Made by a program: the position numbers and the translations under genes
NCBI GenBank assembly: GCA_001051155.2
Contig: JYIP02000004.1
Coordinates: forward strand, 993,576 to 1,057,575
Reading direction: 5' to 3'
DNA: 64,000 nucleotides
Source: Chrysoporthe austroafricana
Lineage: Eukaryota; Ascomycota; Sordariomycetes; Diaporthales; Cryphonectriaceae
Notes under the pieces: generated by a model
Databases searched by the model: none
What the model was told of the DNA's origin: nothing
The model's input: the letters and a program-made list of their open reading frames with translations, nothing else
Shown: positions 20,312 through 30,700 of the stretch, piece by piece
Position numbering within the stretch: the first letter of the stretch is position 1
How the letters are laid out: each line of letters begins with the position of its first letter

Positions 20312-22651
20312 TCACGCAACGACGGACTCGATGAGGCTTGGGTCGAAGTTCCAGTCGAAGTCCTTCATGAAGGCGTCCCAGTCAACCATGGCGGCGGGGT
20401 CAGGAGCGACGGTCCCGACGCCGGCCCCGGCGCCCACGACGTCCGCGGCGCTGCCGGCAGCGGTGCCGGCGGGGGGCACGGGGGTGGCCTTGTCGGAGCG
20501 GATCTGCTCCATCTGGCGCTTCCAGCGGCGGATGCAGTCGAGGGGGAGGCCCATGCCCATGCGGTGGCTGTACTGGGGGTCGCCGAGCTGGGAGATCTCG
20601 GTGGCCTGCAGGGCGTTGCGGACGTTCCAGGCGCTCTCCATCATCTTGGCGCAGCGCGCGGGCAGGTCGCCCTCCTGGATAGAGCAGTGGCGTATGCTCC
20701 GGACGGCGTCGGCGACGGCGTCGTCCGGGGTGCCGCCGTCCTGGCGGACATAGGCCTCGGCGCTATCGCGCAGCGTGGGCGAGATGAGGCAGGAGATGAT
20801 AACGCAGCCGGCGGTGAGCAGGGAGCGGCAGACGAAGTGCGGCGCGTGGGCGAGGAAGGCGATCTCGGCGTGCAGCTTCAGGGCGAGCCGGACGGCGGTC
20901 TCGGCGGTGGTGTGGCAGCGGAGGGCATTGCGCCGGAAGATCTCGAGGTTGAAGCTGGGTGTGGGCACGAAGTAGTAGACCTGGGTCTCGAGGAGGGTGG
21001 AGAGGATCGTGAAGTGGTCCACGTCTTTGCCTGCCTGTTAGCACCTGTTGCGGACGGTAGCTGGGACGGGACGACTTGCCTGAGATGTCCACAGCGGACA
21101 TCAGCCGCTGTACCTTGGTGTAGTCCTCCAGGAGATGGTCCACGATATGGTGGGACACGCCCCGCTCCTCCTCGAGGGTCGCAGCCATGGTCCGGCTCAG
21201 CCGGTTGAGGAACGCCGCGCTCTCCAGCATCACGTAGAAGTACGTCGGGATCTGAAAGGGGCTCGTGCGGTCCAGGACGCTCTCGATGGTCCGGTTGAAA
21301 AACTGGCCCGTACTCGGTGTGCCGCTGTAGGTAGAGACGCGTTGTGAAATGATATTGTAGCCAAGCCAGGTATACACGGCCTCTTCGTCGGACACCGCGA
21401 GGCGATATGCCGGATAGAGAATCGTGGGGAAGTCTCCCCGGCCCGTCTGGATCCCCAGGAGATAGCAGCTATTCATGAGCATGGAGGTGTAGATAGGCGA
21501 GGGGTCCTTCATGAACCGGATGGTGGGCAGCGGCCATGCGCTCAAGATGAGCAGGGCATTAATAGTCGCCAGCGACATTGGTGGTTCAGATCTGGTCGAA
21601 TCTGTGTAAGCGGAGTCAAGCTTTGAAAGAGAGACTGCCATGGCTTAAAATACTCGAGGGCTGAAAAAGTTGAGGAGTAGGGGGGGGGGGAAGCTAATAA
21701 GGGAAGTGAGAACGTTCTAGTATTAAAATGAAGGAGAGCGCAGAGTGTCTCTGAATTCAATATATTTGTGAACCCTGAGAGAACTCGTGAAAGAAAAAAG
21801 ACGTACACGGCCTCCCAGACCTCGGACCTGACCGAGTCGACGAGGAATTCGAAGACGCCACCCTCGTGGGGCATGCGACGGCACGCTGTCACCATGATGA
21901 TCCAGAACAGCACGGGGCCCGCGTTGTAGATGGCGTCCGGGTCGCGCATGCGGACGATGGGGAGGTAGGGGTGGAAGGACTCGAAGTACTTGTCGAAGTA
22001 GACGTCAATGTCCTGGCCGGCGAAGACGCGCGACTTGAGAGCCCGCGGCTGCGAGGGGCGCGCGGCGCCCGCCGTGGACGACGGCGTCGGCATCAGGTCG
22101 CCGGCCGATGCCAGCGGCGGGACGGACGGGCCATCGGCGGCAGCAGCAGCAGCGGCGGCGGCGGCGGCGGCGGCCCTGAGCGGCGGCGCGGGGGCGCTGA
22201 AGGACGCGATGCTCGATATCGGGGTCGCGGCGGTCGAGAAGGCGACGGTGGGGTAGAGGCGCGTGCCGTCGGGCGGCGCGGGCAGAGGCAGCTGGCCCTG
22301 GGGCGGCGTCGTCGTCGCCGCCGCCGCCCGCGGCGCAGCCACGGCCTGCTTGATGTTCTGGACCTCCTGGACGAGCTCCTCGAACTTGCTCCGCTTGCTG
22401 ACGCGCTTGTGCGACTTGTCGACGACGCAGACGAGCCGCAGCTTGGCGCAGCGCTGGCACGGCTGGCCCGGCACGGCGCTGGCGTTGCACTTGACCTTGG
22501 AGTCGCGGCACGACACGCAGGCCGTGTTGCGCTTGATGCGCGACTGCGGCGACGACTGCTCGGCGGCGGAGGCCAGGAGGTCGAGCGACTCCCTGCTCTC
22601 GCCGCCGGCGTTGCTGCTGGCGCTGGCGTTGTTGTTGTTGGCGCTGCTCAT
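20312..22651 (-). CDS. Zn(II)2Cys6 transcription factor, Leu3-like (three exons)
   Basis: Exons 22651-21807, 21591-21080 and 21030-20312 give 691 residues. The zinc cluster is C45-X2-C48-X6-C55-X9-C65-X2-C68-X6-C75, followed by a basic linker (KRVSKRSKFEELV) and a short coiled coil; this order and the CVVD-x-S-x-KR linker resemble the Leu3/War1 branch. A poly-Ala run lies near residues 158-172. The middle region (YFESFHPYLPIVR, ALLILSAWPLP, MLMNSCYLLGIQ) is the fungal-specific regulatory domain. The second intron is 49 nt with a GC donor (TCAG|GCAAGT) and restores the frame exactly; the first is 215 nt with donor GTACGT and its acceptor is less certain. An in-frame upstream start would add about 62 residues but precedes the family's usual start, so the Met before SSANNNN was chosen. 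The target genes are unknown; a branched-chain amino acid role is only a family-level guess. Confidence 0.85.
22139..22178. repeat. GCN microsatellite (poly-Ala in the regulator)
   Basis: A CAG/CGG triplet run inside exon 1 of the Zn2Cys6 gene, coding for about thirteen Ala on the minus strand. Likely length-variable between strains. Confidence 0.8.
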
Positions 22652-23786
22652 GGCTGGGCGGCGCCTTGGCTTGCGTGGATGAGGAACGTCGATGTGGACG
22701 GCCGACGCGGAGCCGGCTTCGCAGGTTCGGGAGGAAATCGGCGGGCTTTTGGGCCTGGGCTGTGGGCGTCGCAGCCGAGGTGGGCCCACTACCAGCAGCC
22801 GTATGGAGGCACGGTGGTAGCCTGTTAGCGAGCACACCCTGACAGAGTACGTACCGCCATGTAGGTACTTACTTGCTATACTGAGTATGTAAGCAGTTCA
22901 GCGCTGGAATATAGCCTGCCTGTCGCCATGCTGCTTGCCTGCCCTCCTCTTTCTCTCTTTTTCTCTTACATCCCACCACATCCTAACCTTCCATCCTGCG
23001 ATGGCTATCTTCCTCTCACCATCTCATAGTGCACCATTCTGTAACTACTGGCAGGACGATCTCGAAGGAACCTTGATGCGGACATCTTATATCGCCGCTG
23101 TGAGAGCCGTCATGGACGGACTGGAGGCCACACGACCATAGCGCAATGTCGACCTGGCCTTCACAGGATTTGAATCGATGTGATCCTTCGCAAGGCCGTC
23201 TACAAGAAAAGCAGCTGGGCCGGCCGGCGAGGTCACCTCGATGGTCGGCCCTAGGACCCCCTTCGTGGGCCGGGCAGCGGTGGAAGCACTTCTCGTCGCG
23301 GCTCTTCGCGTTGGGGAACAGCCATGAGAGGGCCGCCTCCACGACGGCAGGAGGCATGGTGCTCCATCACCGAGGTATATGCGTCTGCGTGACCGCTCGC
23401 TCGTATCTGGGGGCCCAACAGCTGAGTGGGCCAATATGACCTCCGTGGGTGATGTTTCTAGAGAAAAATATGTCCCGTTGCAGGGCTGGATCCCGAGGAC
23501 GAGAGCAAAACACAGATGCACCTCCTCTTATTCACAAGCAGATATGGTCTTGAAGGGTGAAGTGAGAGAGTTCTCGCGGGAGCGATTCGGCGAACCGGAT
23601 CCGATCCGAACACTGAGATTCCGATAGGGCTAAAGGATTTCCGTCGCCCTGCAGGCCGAGACGAGCGACAGCATCGCACGGTATCCATAGCACCGAGGGC
23701 CACGAGAAACTCGAATAAACGGCTTCGACCAGTCTTCCCTGCCTAAACCACAGCTCTTCCTCGAGGACAGCCCCCAGATCAGCTCC
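22652..23786. other. Intergenic region, regulator promoter
   Basis: About 1.1 kb upstream of the Zn2Cys6 gene and downstream of the small cysteine protein gene, both on the minus strand. It contains CT-rich leader DNA (22940-22980). No convincing coding frame; the tRNA-like gatttgaatcg near 23166 does not fold into a T arm. Confidence 0.5.
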
Positions 23787-24147
23787 TCACAGCTCGTCCT
23801 TGCCCCCCTGGGCCCCCTTCTGGCCCCTACCGCCGCCGCCGCCCAGCAGCCCGCTCAGGAACGAGGCGCCGGCGCCCGCCGCGCGGGGGTACGGCTTCCC
23901 GTCGACCTCGACCCGGGGCTCGCACGTGCACCACTCCTCCTCGGGGACGCCCGACATGGCGCTGGGGATGTGCTTCCCACAGCCGCGCCAGGTCTTCTTG
24001 GCTGTGGACGTGGGGGGCAGAGGTGTTAGCATATATCTATTCTATGCCCCACCGCGCTGCGGCGGGCGGGCGGATCTGGGGATCCTAGGTGTCGGCCGGG
24101 CGGGCTCATTACTCACAGCAATCTGAACAGGTCGCTCCCATGCACAT
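23787..24147 (-). CDS. Small conserved cysteine-rich fungal protein, 81 aa (two exons)
   Basis: Exon 1 (24147-24117) encodes MCMGATCSDC and one further base; exon 2 (24001-23787) continues KKTWRGCGKHIPSAMSGVPE and ends at residue 81. The intron is 115 nt with donor GTGAGT and acceptor CACAG, and the phases match. The shape, MC-x4-C-x2-C-x-KKTWxGCGxHIP and then a CxCEP motif, is that of a small protein conserved across Pezizomycotina whose function I do not know. The seven Cys and one His suggest a compact metal-binding fold. The C-terminal third is Gly-rich and probably disordered, and no signal peptide is visible, so it is likely intracellular. It lies in tandem with the next minus-strand gene. 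Confidence 0.75.
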
Positions 24148-24940
24148 CTTGTCTGGTTCTGGGATGTCTTTTTTCTTCTTTACCTTTTGGAGAGGGAAAG
24201 GGTTGGATCTCTCGTAGGTTCTGCGGCAACCCGGAAGGACGTGGTGAGAGGCCGCGAAGTGGTGTGGTGGATCCAATCAGCTTTTTGTGTGTCGACAGCA
24301 CGGCAAGGGAGGACAGACTCTGGATCCCCAGGACGGCGATGTGTAATACGAGGGACTCGGGCCCTTCACGGACTTAGTTTGAGTTTGTATTGAAAATCAT
24401 CTGGCAGACGTCAGCGGGCAAGCCGTGGCCCACGCCGGCCTTCGAGCTAGGGGGGGGTGGAGGGTCTCCCGTCGACGGGCCCACACAGCCCAGGGCCGGC
24501 GACTCCACCGCGACTGACGAGGTCGGCGAAGCCCAGCCTAGCCCAGCTTGCTCCTCGGCGACTAGGCGGGACTACCCCTATGGTGGCCTATACGCGCGCG
24601 TCCTTAGAATACCGTCACGGCGGCGACACACAGCAGAAAAAGCCCCGATTATTAATATCGCGGCGCGGAGTCATGATTATTTACTGCCGTGAAGACAAAA
24701 CAAAAAAATACAGTTGCATCCAGGTAGGTAGGTATCTCAACGCTCTTCCCCCCCCGCCCCGTCAATGAACGTACGAAGACGCCTTCTTCCTGTGTCCCTC
24801 TCTGCCGGCCAGATTAGACAGCGTAAAATGTGATTATGCCACGGCGGGGCGTTCTGCTGCTGTTCCTCTCTCCCCTTCTCTTTTTCCCTCTCCCCCCCTC
24901 AGACGTTGTCGGGAAAGGCCTGGTAGCACCAGAAGCTGTT
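24148..24940. other. Intergenic region
   Basis: A 790-base spacer between two minus-strand genes. It contains a G-run (24449-24457), a CTAGG-rich stretch near 24540 and CT-rich DNA just past the stop of the next gene. No gene is seen. Confidence 0.5.
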
Positions 24941-26019
24941 CTAGTTCTTGTGGAGCTTGGCCTTGATCTTGTCCTTCAGGCTCTTCTTCTCCTTGGAGTC
25001 GGGCGACTCGGCCGGCGCCGTGTCCTCCGACTTCTTGCCGGGGGCCGCGGCGGCGGCCGGGTTGCCCATGCCCTTCTCCTCCAGAAGACCTGGACGCACA
25101 CAGTGACTGTTAGCGGAACTCTCCTTCATCGGGCCCCCCTTTTCGGGACGGGCTACGCAACAAAGCACCAAGAGGGGGGGGCAGTGTAAAACTCACGGTC
25201 GGCCTCCCGCCCGGCGCCGGGCTTCGTGGCGTCGAAGTCGCCGCCGTCCGCCTGCAGGCCGGTGCTCTTGACGTACTCCTCGCCGGAGCCCTTGTTCTGG
25301 GGGTTCGAACCTAGCGACGCGCCGCCCTCGTCCTCGCCGCCCTCGTCCTCGCCGCCCTCGCCGGCGCCGGCGCTGCCGCTGCCGCTGCCGCCCTCGTTGC
25401 CCGCGCCGGCGTCGCCGCCCCGCTCCCGCGCGACCTCGTCGATCGGCCGCGGGCCGGGCCCGTCCACCTTGCCCGGGTTCTCGGACGCGTCGAGGCTGCC
25501 CGTGTCGTCGACGTTCTTGCGCTCCGCCTCCTTCTTGGGGTCCGTCGTCGGGTTGCTGTCCGGGTCCCGGACGTCGGCCTGCGCCGCCTTGAAGCCCGTG
25601 TCGCCCGTGGTGGAGGGGTGCTCAGCGGTCGGGCCCTTGCTCTGTGCTGTGGTGGTGGCGTCGTCGCCGCCGGTTGCGCCGGGCTCTGTAGGTATGAGAG
25701 AAGTCTCGTCAGCCTCGGCTGTTTAGCAGGTAGGAGGGAGGGGCAATGAGGCAGATGGGTCGTGGATCTGCTGTAGGAGGCTCGCGGGAGTGTGAGGGTT
25801 GGTGGGGAGGGCGAGGAGGGAGAACGCACCCATGTTGCCGGCGTCGAACGGCTCGCCCTTCGAGGTGTCTCCCATCTTGCCGGAGATCGGCTCCTGGCCC
25901 TGCGTCTCGGTAGCGCTCATGGTGGTGTTGTCCGTGGCGGTGGTGGTGTTGTTGTTCTCGCTGTTCTCGCCCCAGATGGCCTTGGAAGCGGAGGAGGCGA
26001 TCGAATTAATAGTCTCCAT
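24941..26019 (-). CDS. Hydrophilic, glycine-rich stress-type protein with dehydrin-like tail (three exons)
   Basis: Exons 26019-25830, 25685-25197 and 25089-24941 give 275 residues. It starts METINSIASSASKAIWGE, has EPISGKMGDTSKGEPFDAGNM, a long Gly/Asp/Glu/Thr-rich disordered middle, GLLEEKG-type boxes and the tail KKSLKDKIKAKLHKN. This architecture is common in filamentous fungi, often under the database name 'glycine-rich cell wall structural protein', but no signal peptide is present, so a wall location is doubtful. The C-terminal Lys-rich amphipathic segment resembles the K-segment of plant dehydrins, which fits a desiccation or membrane-protection role; this is inference. All introns are GT-AG with matching phases. 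Intron 2 has a C8 run near its 5' splice site. Confidence 0.72.
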
Positions 26020-27190
26020 GGCTGCGGCGGTGGAAGGTGGACGGCAAGGGAGCCAGTCGGGCGTGAGATGTGTGATGTAATGTGACGGGGTTGGTTACGG
26101 GTCCTGCTGACGAGGAGGAGGATGATGTCGTGCTGTGCTCAGTAACGTTCTTGGGGGGGACCGCGTGTCAGGGTTTCGGTCCGACCTGGGCGATGTATTT
26201 ATGACAAGTGGCGGGTCAGATCCTCAAGATGCAGTTCCTGTTTCTTGCGCGCGTGCGTGTGTTCCTGAGAGCAAGAAGTGGGCCGTGGGTGGTGGTGGGT
26301 GGTATCAAATCAGATTCGTCTCGCGGACTGGATCAGGAAGTGCGTATGTCTCTACGTCGGATGGGCAGGTCCGGGTGCATATTTGTACGCAGCAGGTAGA
26401 TGCCACCACAGCCGGACTGGACCTGCTCGGGGGAACTTTTGTTTCACAGCCAGGACGAGGCCAGCTCGTCTTCCCGCCCAGAAACGAGGTCTCAAGGACG
26501 AGTGACGTCTTTAGGTGCAGGGGGACACGGGGGATACAAGCCCGCCAGCAGGACGAGCGCGGCCTTAGTTCCCCCCTCCTAGGGCTGTAGGCTGTTGTCC
26601 AGCAGGGCAGGGCAGGGCAGGGCAAGCAGGAGCCATGGCCGCCGTTCGCCTGAAAAGCCTGGATATCGTACTGTATGTACATTGCGATTCTCACGGAGGC
26701 CTCGTCGTCCTCGAGCCCGCGTCGTCCTCGAGCCCGCCAGAGAGCACGAGATATACGTACCGCAGACAGGCGGGTGGGTACATGGTGCAGCCAGCTCCAG
26801 ATCAAGACATGAACCCCCATCGCCCTCCATCAGGGCCACAGATTGGCTTTACCGGGTCTCTGGTAGCACCTGTGGTAGCATCCCAGGCGGGCTGAGAGCT
26901 GTCGTCCGTGTAGGTGTGTCCGTACTATCCGTGGTTTCCATGGTGGGGCCTGCGATGACGTCGGGGAAACGGCCACGGATCTCCCCGCACGCCCTACGTC
27001 ACCGGGGTCACCTTCGCGCGCCCCCAGCACCAGCCAGGTGATGTAACGGCGCACTGCGCCGCCACTGGCCGCCCCTTCAGGGCGTCTCGCGCAGGGGGTC
27101 GCTGGTGTTCCATGCCAAGCCTGCCCCCCCAGAAGGTCTAGGCCAACGTATGTGCTCCGTACCCTGTCGCCCTGTCGTGCCTGTCCAGCG

Positions 27191-27222
27191 TCTCGTCTCG
27201 TCTCGTCTCGTCTCGCCTCGCC
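27191..27222. repeat. Pentanucleotide repeat (tctcg)n
   Basis: Five tctcg copies followed by two near-copies in the intergenic DNA. Confidence 0.85.
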
Positions 27223-27610
27223 TGGTCTGCACCACGGTTGTGCTCCGAGCCGCACAAGGCTGATGGCCACGTCGGCTCGTGGGGAGAAATTGCGTGTTGG
27301 TCTTGAAGAAGAACCTTACCGGCTTGCCTGTAGTCTGCAGCTTCGGCTGGTGCTTCCATGCCTACAAGATCACGCCTCCTCTAGCTACGTGCGGCATGGC
27401 TTCCCCCATAGGCCCCTTGTCGGGTCGTACGGCTAGTCAATGGAGTGGTGAGAAATAGGAAGCCGGAGGGGGAGGCGTCGGAGCCGAGGAAAAGACACCG
27501 AGGGTTGTTGTGAGGCTGTCTTGCCATAGTCCCGTGTGTGTGGCGGATCAGTTCCACATTCCTACAGCGTATACTGTGGCGTATCTGCAGGCGGTGACAA
27601 GAAGTATAGA

Positions 27611-27639
27611 TTTTTTTTTTTTTTAAAAAAAAAAAAAAC
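27611..27639. repeat. Poly-T / poly-A palindrome
   Basis: About fourteen T directly followed by about fourteen A, 80 bases downstream of the HeLo/protease gene stop. A second such palindrome lies at 61961-61985. Lengths of such runs are unreliable in assemblies. Confidence 0.85.
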
Positions 27640-27721
27640 CCAAATGGTATCATGCTGCTCGCAACGCTATAGGGCGGAAAACATAAAGAGCACACAGGAC
27701 CCGAACCCGTCGCGCCTGTCA

Positions 27722-30700
27722 TTACCTCAGATTGGGCCTGAACGAGCCGAGGCTCATCCTCTTCACGCCCTCCGGGATCTCCGCCATGCCTCTGCTTACG
27801 CTGGCCTCCACCATCGACACGGGCCGGCCGGCCTCGTCCCCCTGGAGCTTGATCCGGACGGAGCCCTTGCCCTTCCGCATGCTCCGCCTCTTCGCCGCCG
27901 CCATCGACCTCATCTCCGCGTCAAAGCCCGAGTCCTCCTCGATGAGCGGCGCGTGGTAGCCCTCGTTCCTGCTGTCGCCCATCATCCGCACCACCGGCTC
28001 GCCGCCGGGCAGCTTGATCACCGACGCCTCGAGCGTCTCGGCGACGTCGAGCAGCAGCACGTCCATGGGGCAGATGTACGCGACCTTCTTGCGCTGGGAG
28101 AAGGCGACCACGTGCCCGCACACCCGCCCGTGGTTCCGCTCGATGATCCACGCGCCGCTGTCGCCGGGCATGCCCATGGGCCGACAGGGCTCGCCACCGC
28201 CGGCGCGCTCGGGGAGGGCGCTCGTGACCTGGTAGGTATGGCTGGGGGAGATACGGCCGTAGATCTTCACAGAGGTCAGGGCGGGGAGCACAAGGCCGAA
28301 CTGTAGGCCGCTCGTGCGCGCCATGCACTGTACCTCGAGGTTCGGGAGCGCTGTGGCTGGTAGCGCTGACTTGGGATGCATCAGCTGTCCGCTCGGGCCG
28401 GGAGCACGCGGTATGGAGTTCGTGCCGGGCAGGCGGTCGTCGTTGAACTCGAACAGCGCCCAGTCGATCTCGTGGATGAGGCCGCGTTCGTCGTTTCGTC
28501 GGCGGATGCCACTAGAAGCGAAGACCTCTCCCAGCCTGAAGCTATCGAGATGATCCTCATCTCGTGTGTCGGAGCCGGCGTAAAAGCTTTCGTCGACGTC
28601 ATCCAGAGCCGGCTGACTGACTATGTAGCCGTCGCCACACCCGGCTTCCACGCCAGGTATGTCGCCAGGCTGTGCGTATTCGTCCTCTTCCTCTTCCTCT
28701 TCCTCGTCGCCAGACTCGGAGTACTCGCTGGTGAGTGCCGACTCGGTCATGAGATCCGAGCCGGCATCCGAAAACTCAGCCGCGTAGTCCTCGCTGTCGC
28801 TGCTATCGCCCGAGCCGGGCGACTCGGACGGGTACTGCTGCGCGTACCACGCCGCAAGGTCCGGCACCTCATCCCTGGGCGCGGCCATGCTCCGCTGGAT
28901 GCGCTGGGCCTCCTTAGGCGTCAAGGTCGCCTGCTCTGCATCGGGGTCATCAAGCATATGGTGCACCGTCATGCCGTACGTCTTGTCGTCAACCACGACC
29001 AGGCCCCCGAAGCTGACGGGCGGCAGATGACGATCGCCGACCCACGCTCCTATGCTGGCCCCATTCGATGGGCGCTCCTGGAAGCTTCCATTAGCAGCGG
29101 CCACCACCTCGGAAGTCTCTGCGTGAGCCATGCTGCGCTTCGTACCGGAACCATCATTGCGAGACCGGAGGACTTGCCCTCGGCAGACCTTCAACGCGAA
29201 GCCCGCGGGGCCGTCAAACATGGCACCCAGCTTCCGTTTCAGTATCGCTTTGACCTTCGACACAGAAGTGCAGACAACCAGGACTGTCGCCCTCGTCTCC
29301 CTGGCCGACTCTCCAATAGACTCAAGGGAGATCTCGACCGACTCAGGATGCTTGCGATAGAAGTGACGCAAGGCCTGGTTGATCTGCGGCATGAGCACTT
29401 CGTTCCAATGCTCGACAGCCTCGGGAGGCAGTGCCGTGTGTGGGTAGAGACGAGACTTGTTCGATCGTCTGGCCCTCGGCTCTGAAGTTTGAGGGGCTGC
29501 ATCAACGGTCAGAGCGTTCAATTGGTCTCTCGTATCTGTGAACATACCCCTTTGTGGTTCGACTCGAGGTGAGGTGGAGGTAGTCGAGGCTCTCGTCACA
29601 GCTGTGCCAGGTGCCGAAACATGGAAGCCAGCCTCGCGCGCCTTTGCGTCTCTCGAGGAGCTCGCGGCAGAGGTCTCGAGCTTCTCGCCCTGTCCTTTCG
29701 GAGGTTGGATGGCCAAGTCACTGCTGAGACGATCTTCCAGTCCGCCAACGCTGTCTAGGATCGCGCAGGCTTCTAGGAAACGACTGGCCTTGACCTGAAC
29801 CTGCGTCATGATGTGGCTGCTCTCGGTCCCCGCTCGAAGCTCGTCGTCCACCGCAGTATAGCATGTCTGCACTGCCTTCATGTAAAGTGTGCCGCACCTA
29901 ATTGCAAGTTGCTCCAGAACCGACTCCGGGATAGTTGTGGTCGACGGCGTCGAAACCAAGTTCTCGAGAGGTGTCCACAAACCAATAGACAGCAAGAGCA
30001 TTGCCAGTGAGTAGAGATCGAACGCTTTGGAATCCGCGTTGGACAGAAGTGATTTCTCACCCGTCGTCTTGGGGTCGAGGGGGTGACGGTATAGTGAGGG
30101 CGACGGCGCAGAGCTCTCTTGGAAGCTGTCGGAGAAAAGGTCGAAAGAAGAGACCAGAGGCCGCCGTATATCAACCTCTCCAGAGCCCAAGCCCGGTTCA
30201 ATGCCGACGGCCTTGCAAAAGGAGACATTAGAGTTGACAAGATTACCATGGGTGATTCCTCGGGCGTGCATATCGAATACGGTGTTGGCGAGGTTGAAAG
30301 CCAGTCGGAATTTGGCCTCCAATGGCGGCTCGGAGTCTGGTCTGGCGAGGAGGTCGGAGAGTGAGCAGAGGGTATTGAGCGTGTTGTGCGTGATAGACTC
30401 GAAAGAGACCGGATTGAATGATGGAGGAAAATGGTAGACCAGTCCGAGCCTTGCGTTTTTCATGTCTTCGAAGTAGCCCAGCAATTGTGGGATGCCAGTC
30501 CAGGAGCCTGGAGAACGTTGTGGCTCCGTCTGTAGACCTGCAGACAATTTCTCAAAGCGAGACATGTCTGGCATGATGCCGACCTGTGCAAACATTGGAT
30601 CGAAGTCGGCATATTCCAGAAGAAGCGCAGTATAAGGCCTTCCATTGTTCCTCGTCAAGTCGGAGTAGGCTTGCTTGCTCATGTAAACAATATCTCTTGC

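Larger units (their letters stand above)
26020..27721. other. Intergenic region, 1.7 kb
   Basis: A spacer between two minus-strand genes: the promoter of the 275-aa protein gene on its left and the 3' end of the HeLo/protease gene on its right. It contains short tandem repeats (26603-26624, 26701-26739, 27191-27222) and a T14-A14 palindrome (27611-27639). No convincing gene; a tRNA-like T arm near 27700 lacks the rest of a tRNA. Confidence 0.5.

Noticed and set aside
22652..22837. Earlier in-frame start of the Zn2Cys6 regulator
   Set aside because: Would add a Pro/Arg-rich leader absent from the usual family N-terminus; not excluded, but less likely.
23158..23190. gatttgaatcg, tRNA-like T loop
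   Set aside because: The flanking bases do not pair into a T stem.
27690..27725. T-arm-like sequence suggesting a tRNA
   Set aside because: The anticodon arm and acceptor stem cannot be formed, and it overlaps the 3' end of a coding sequence.
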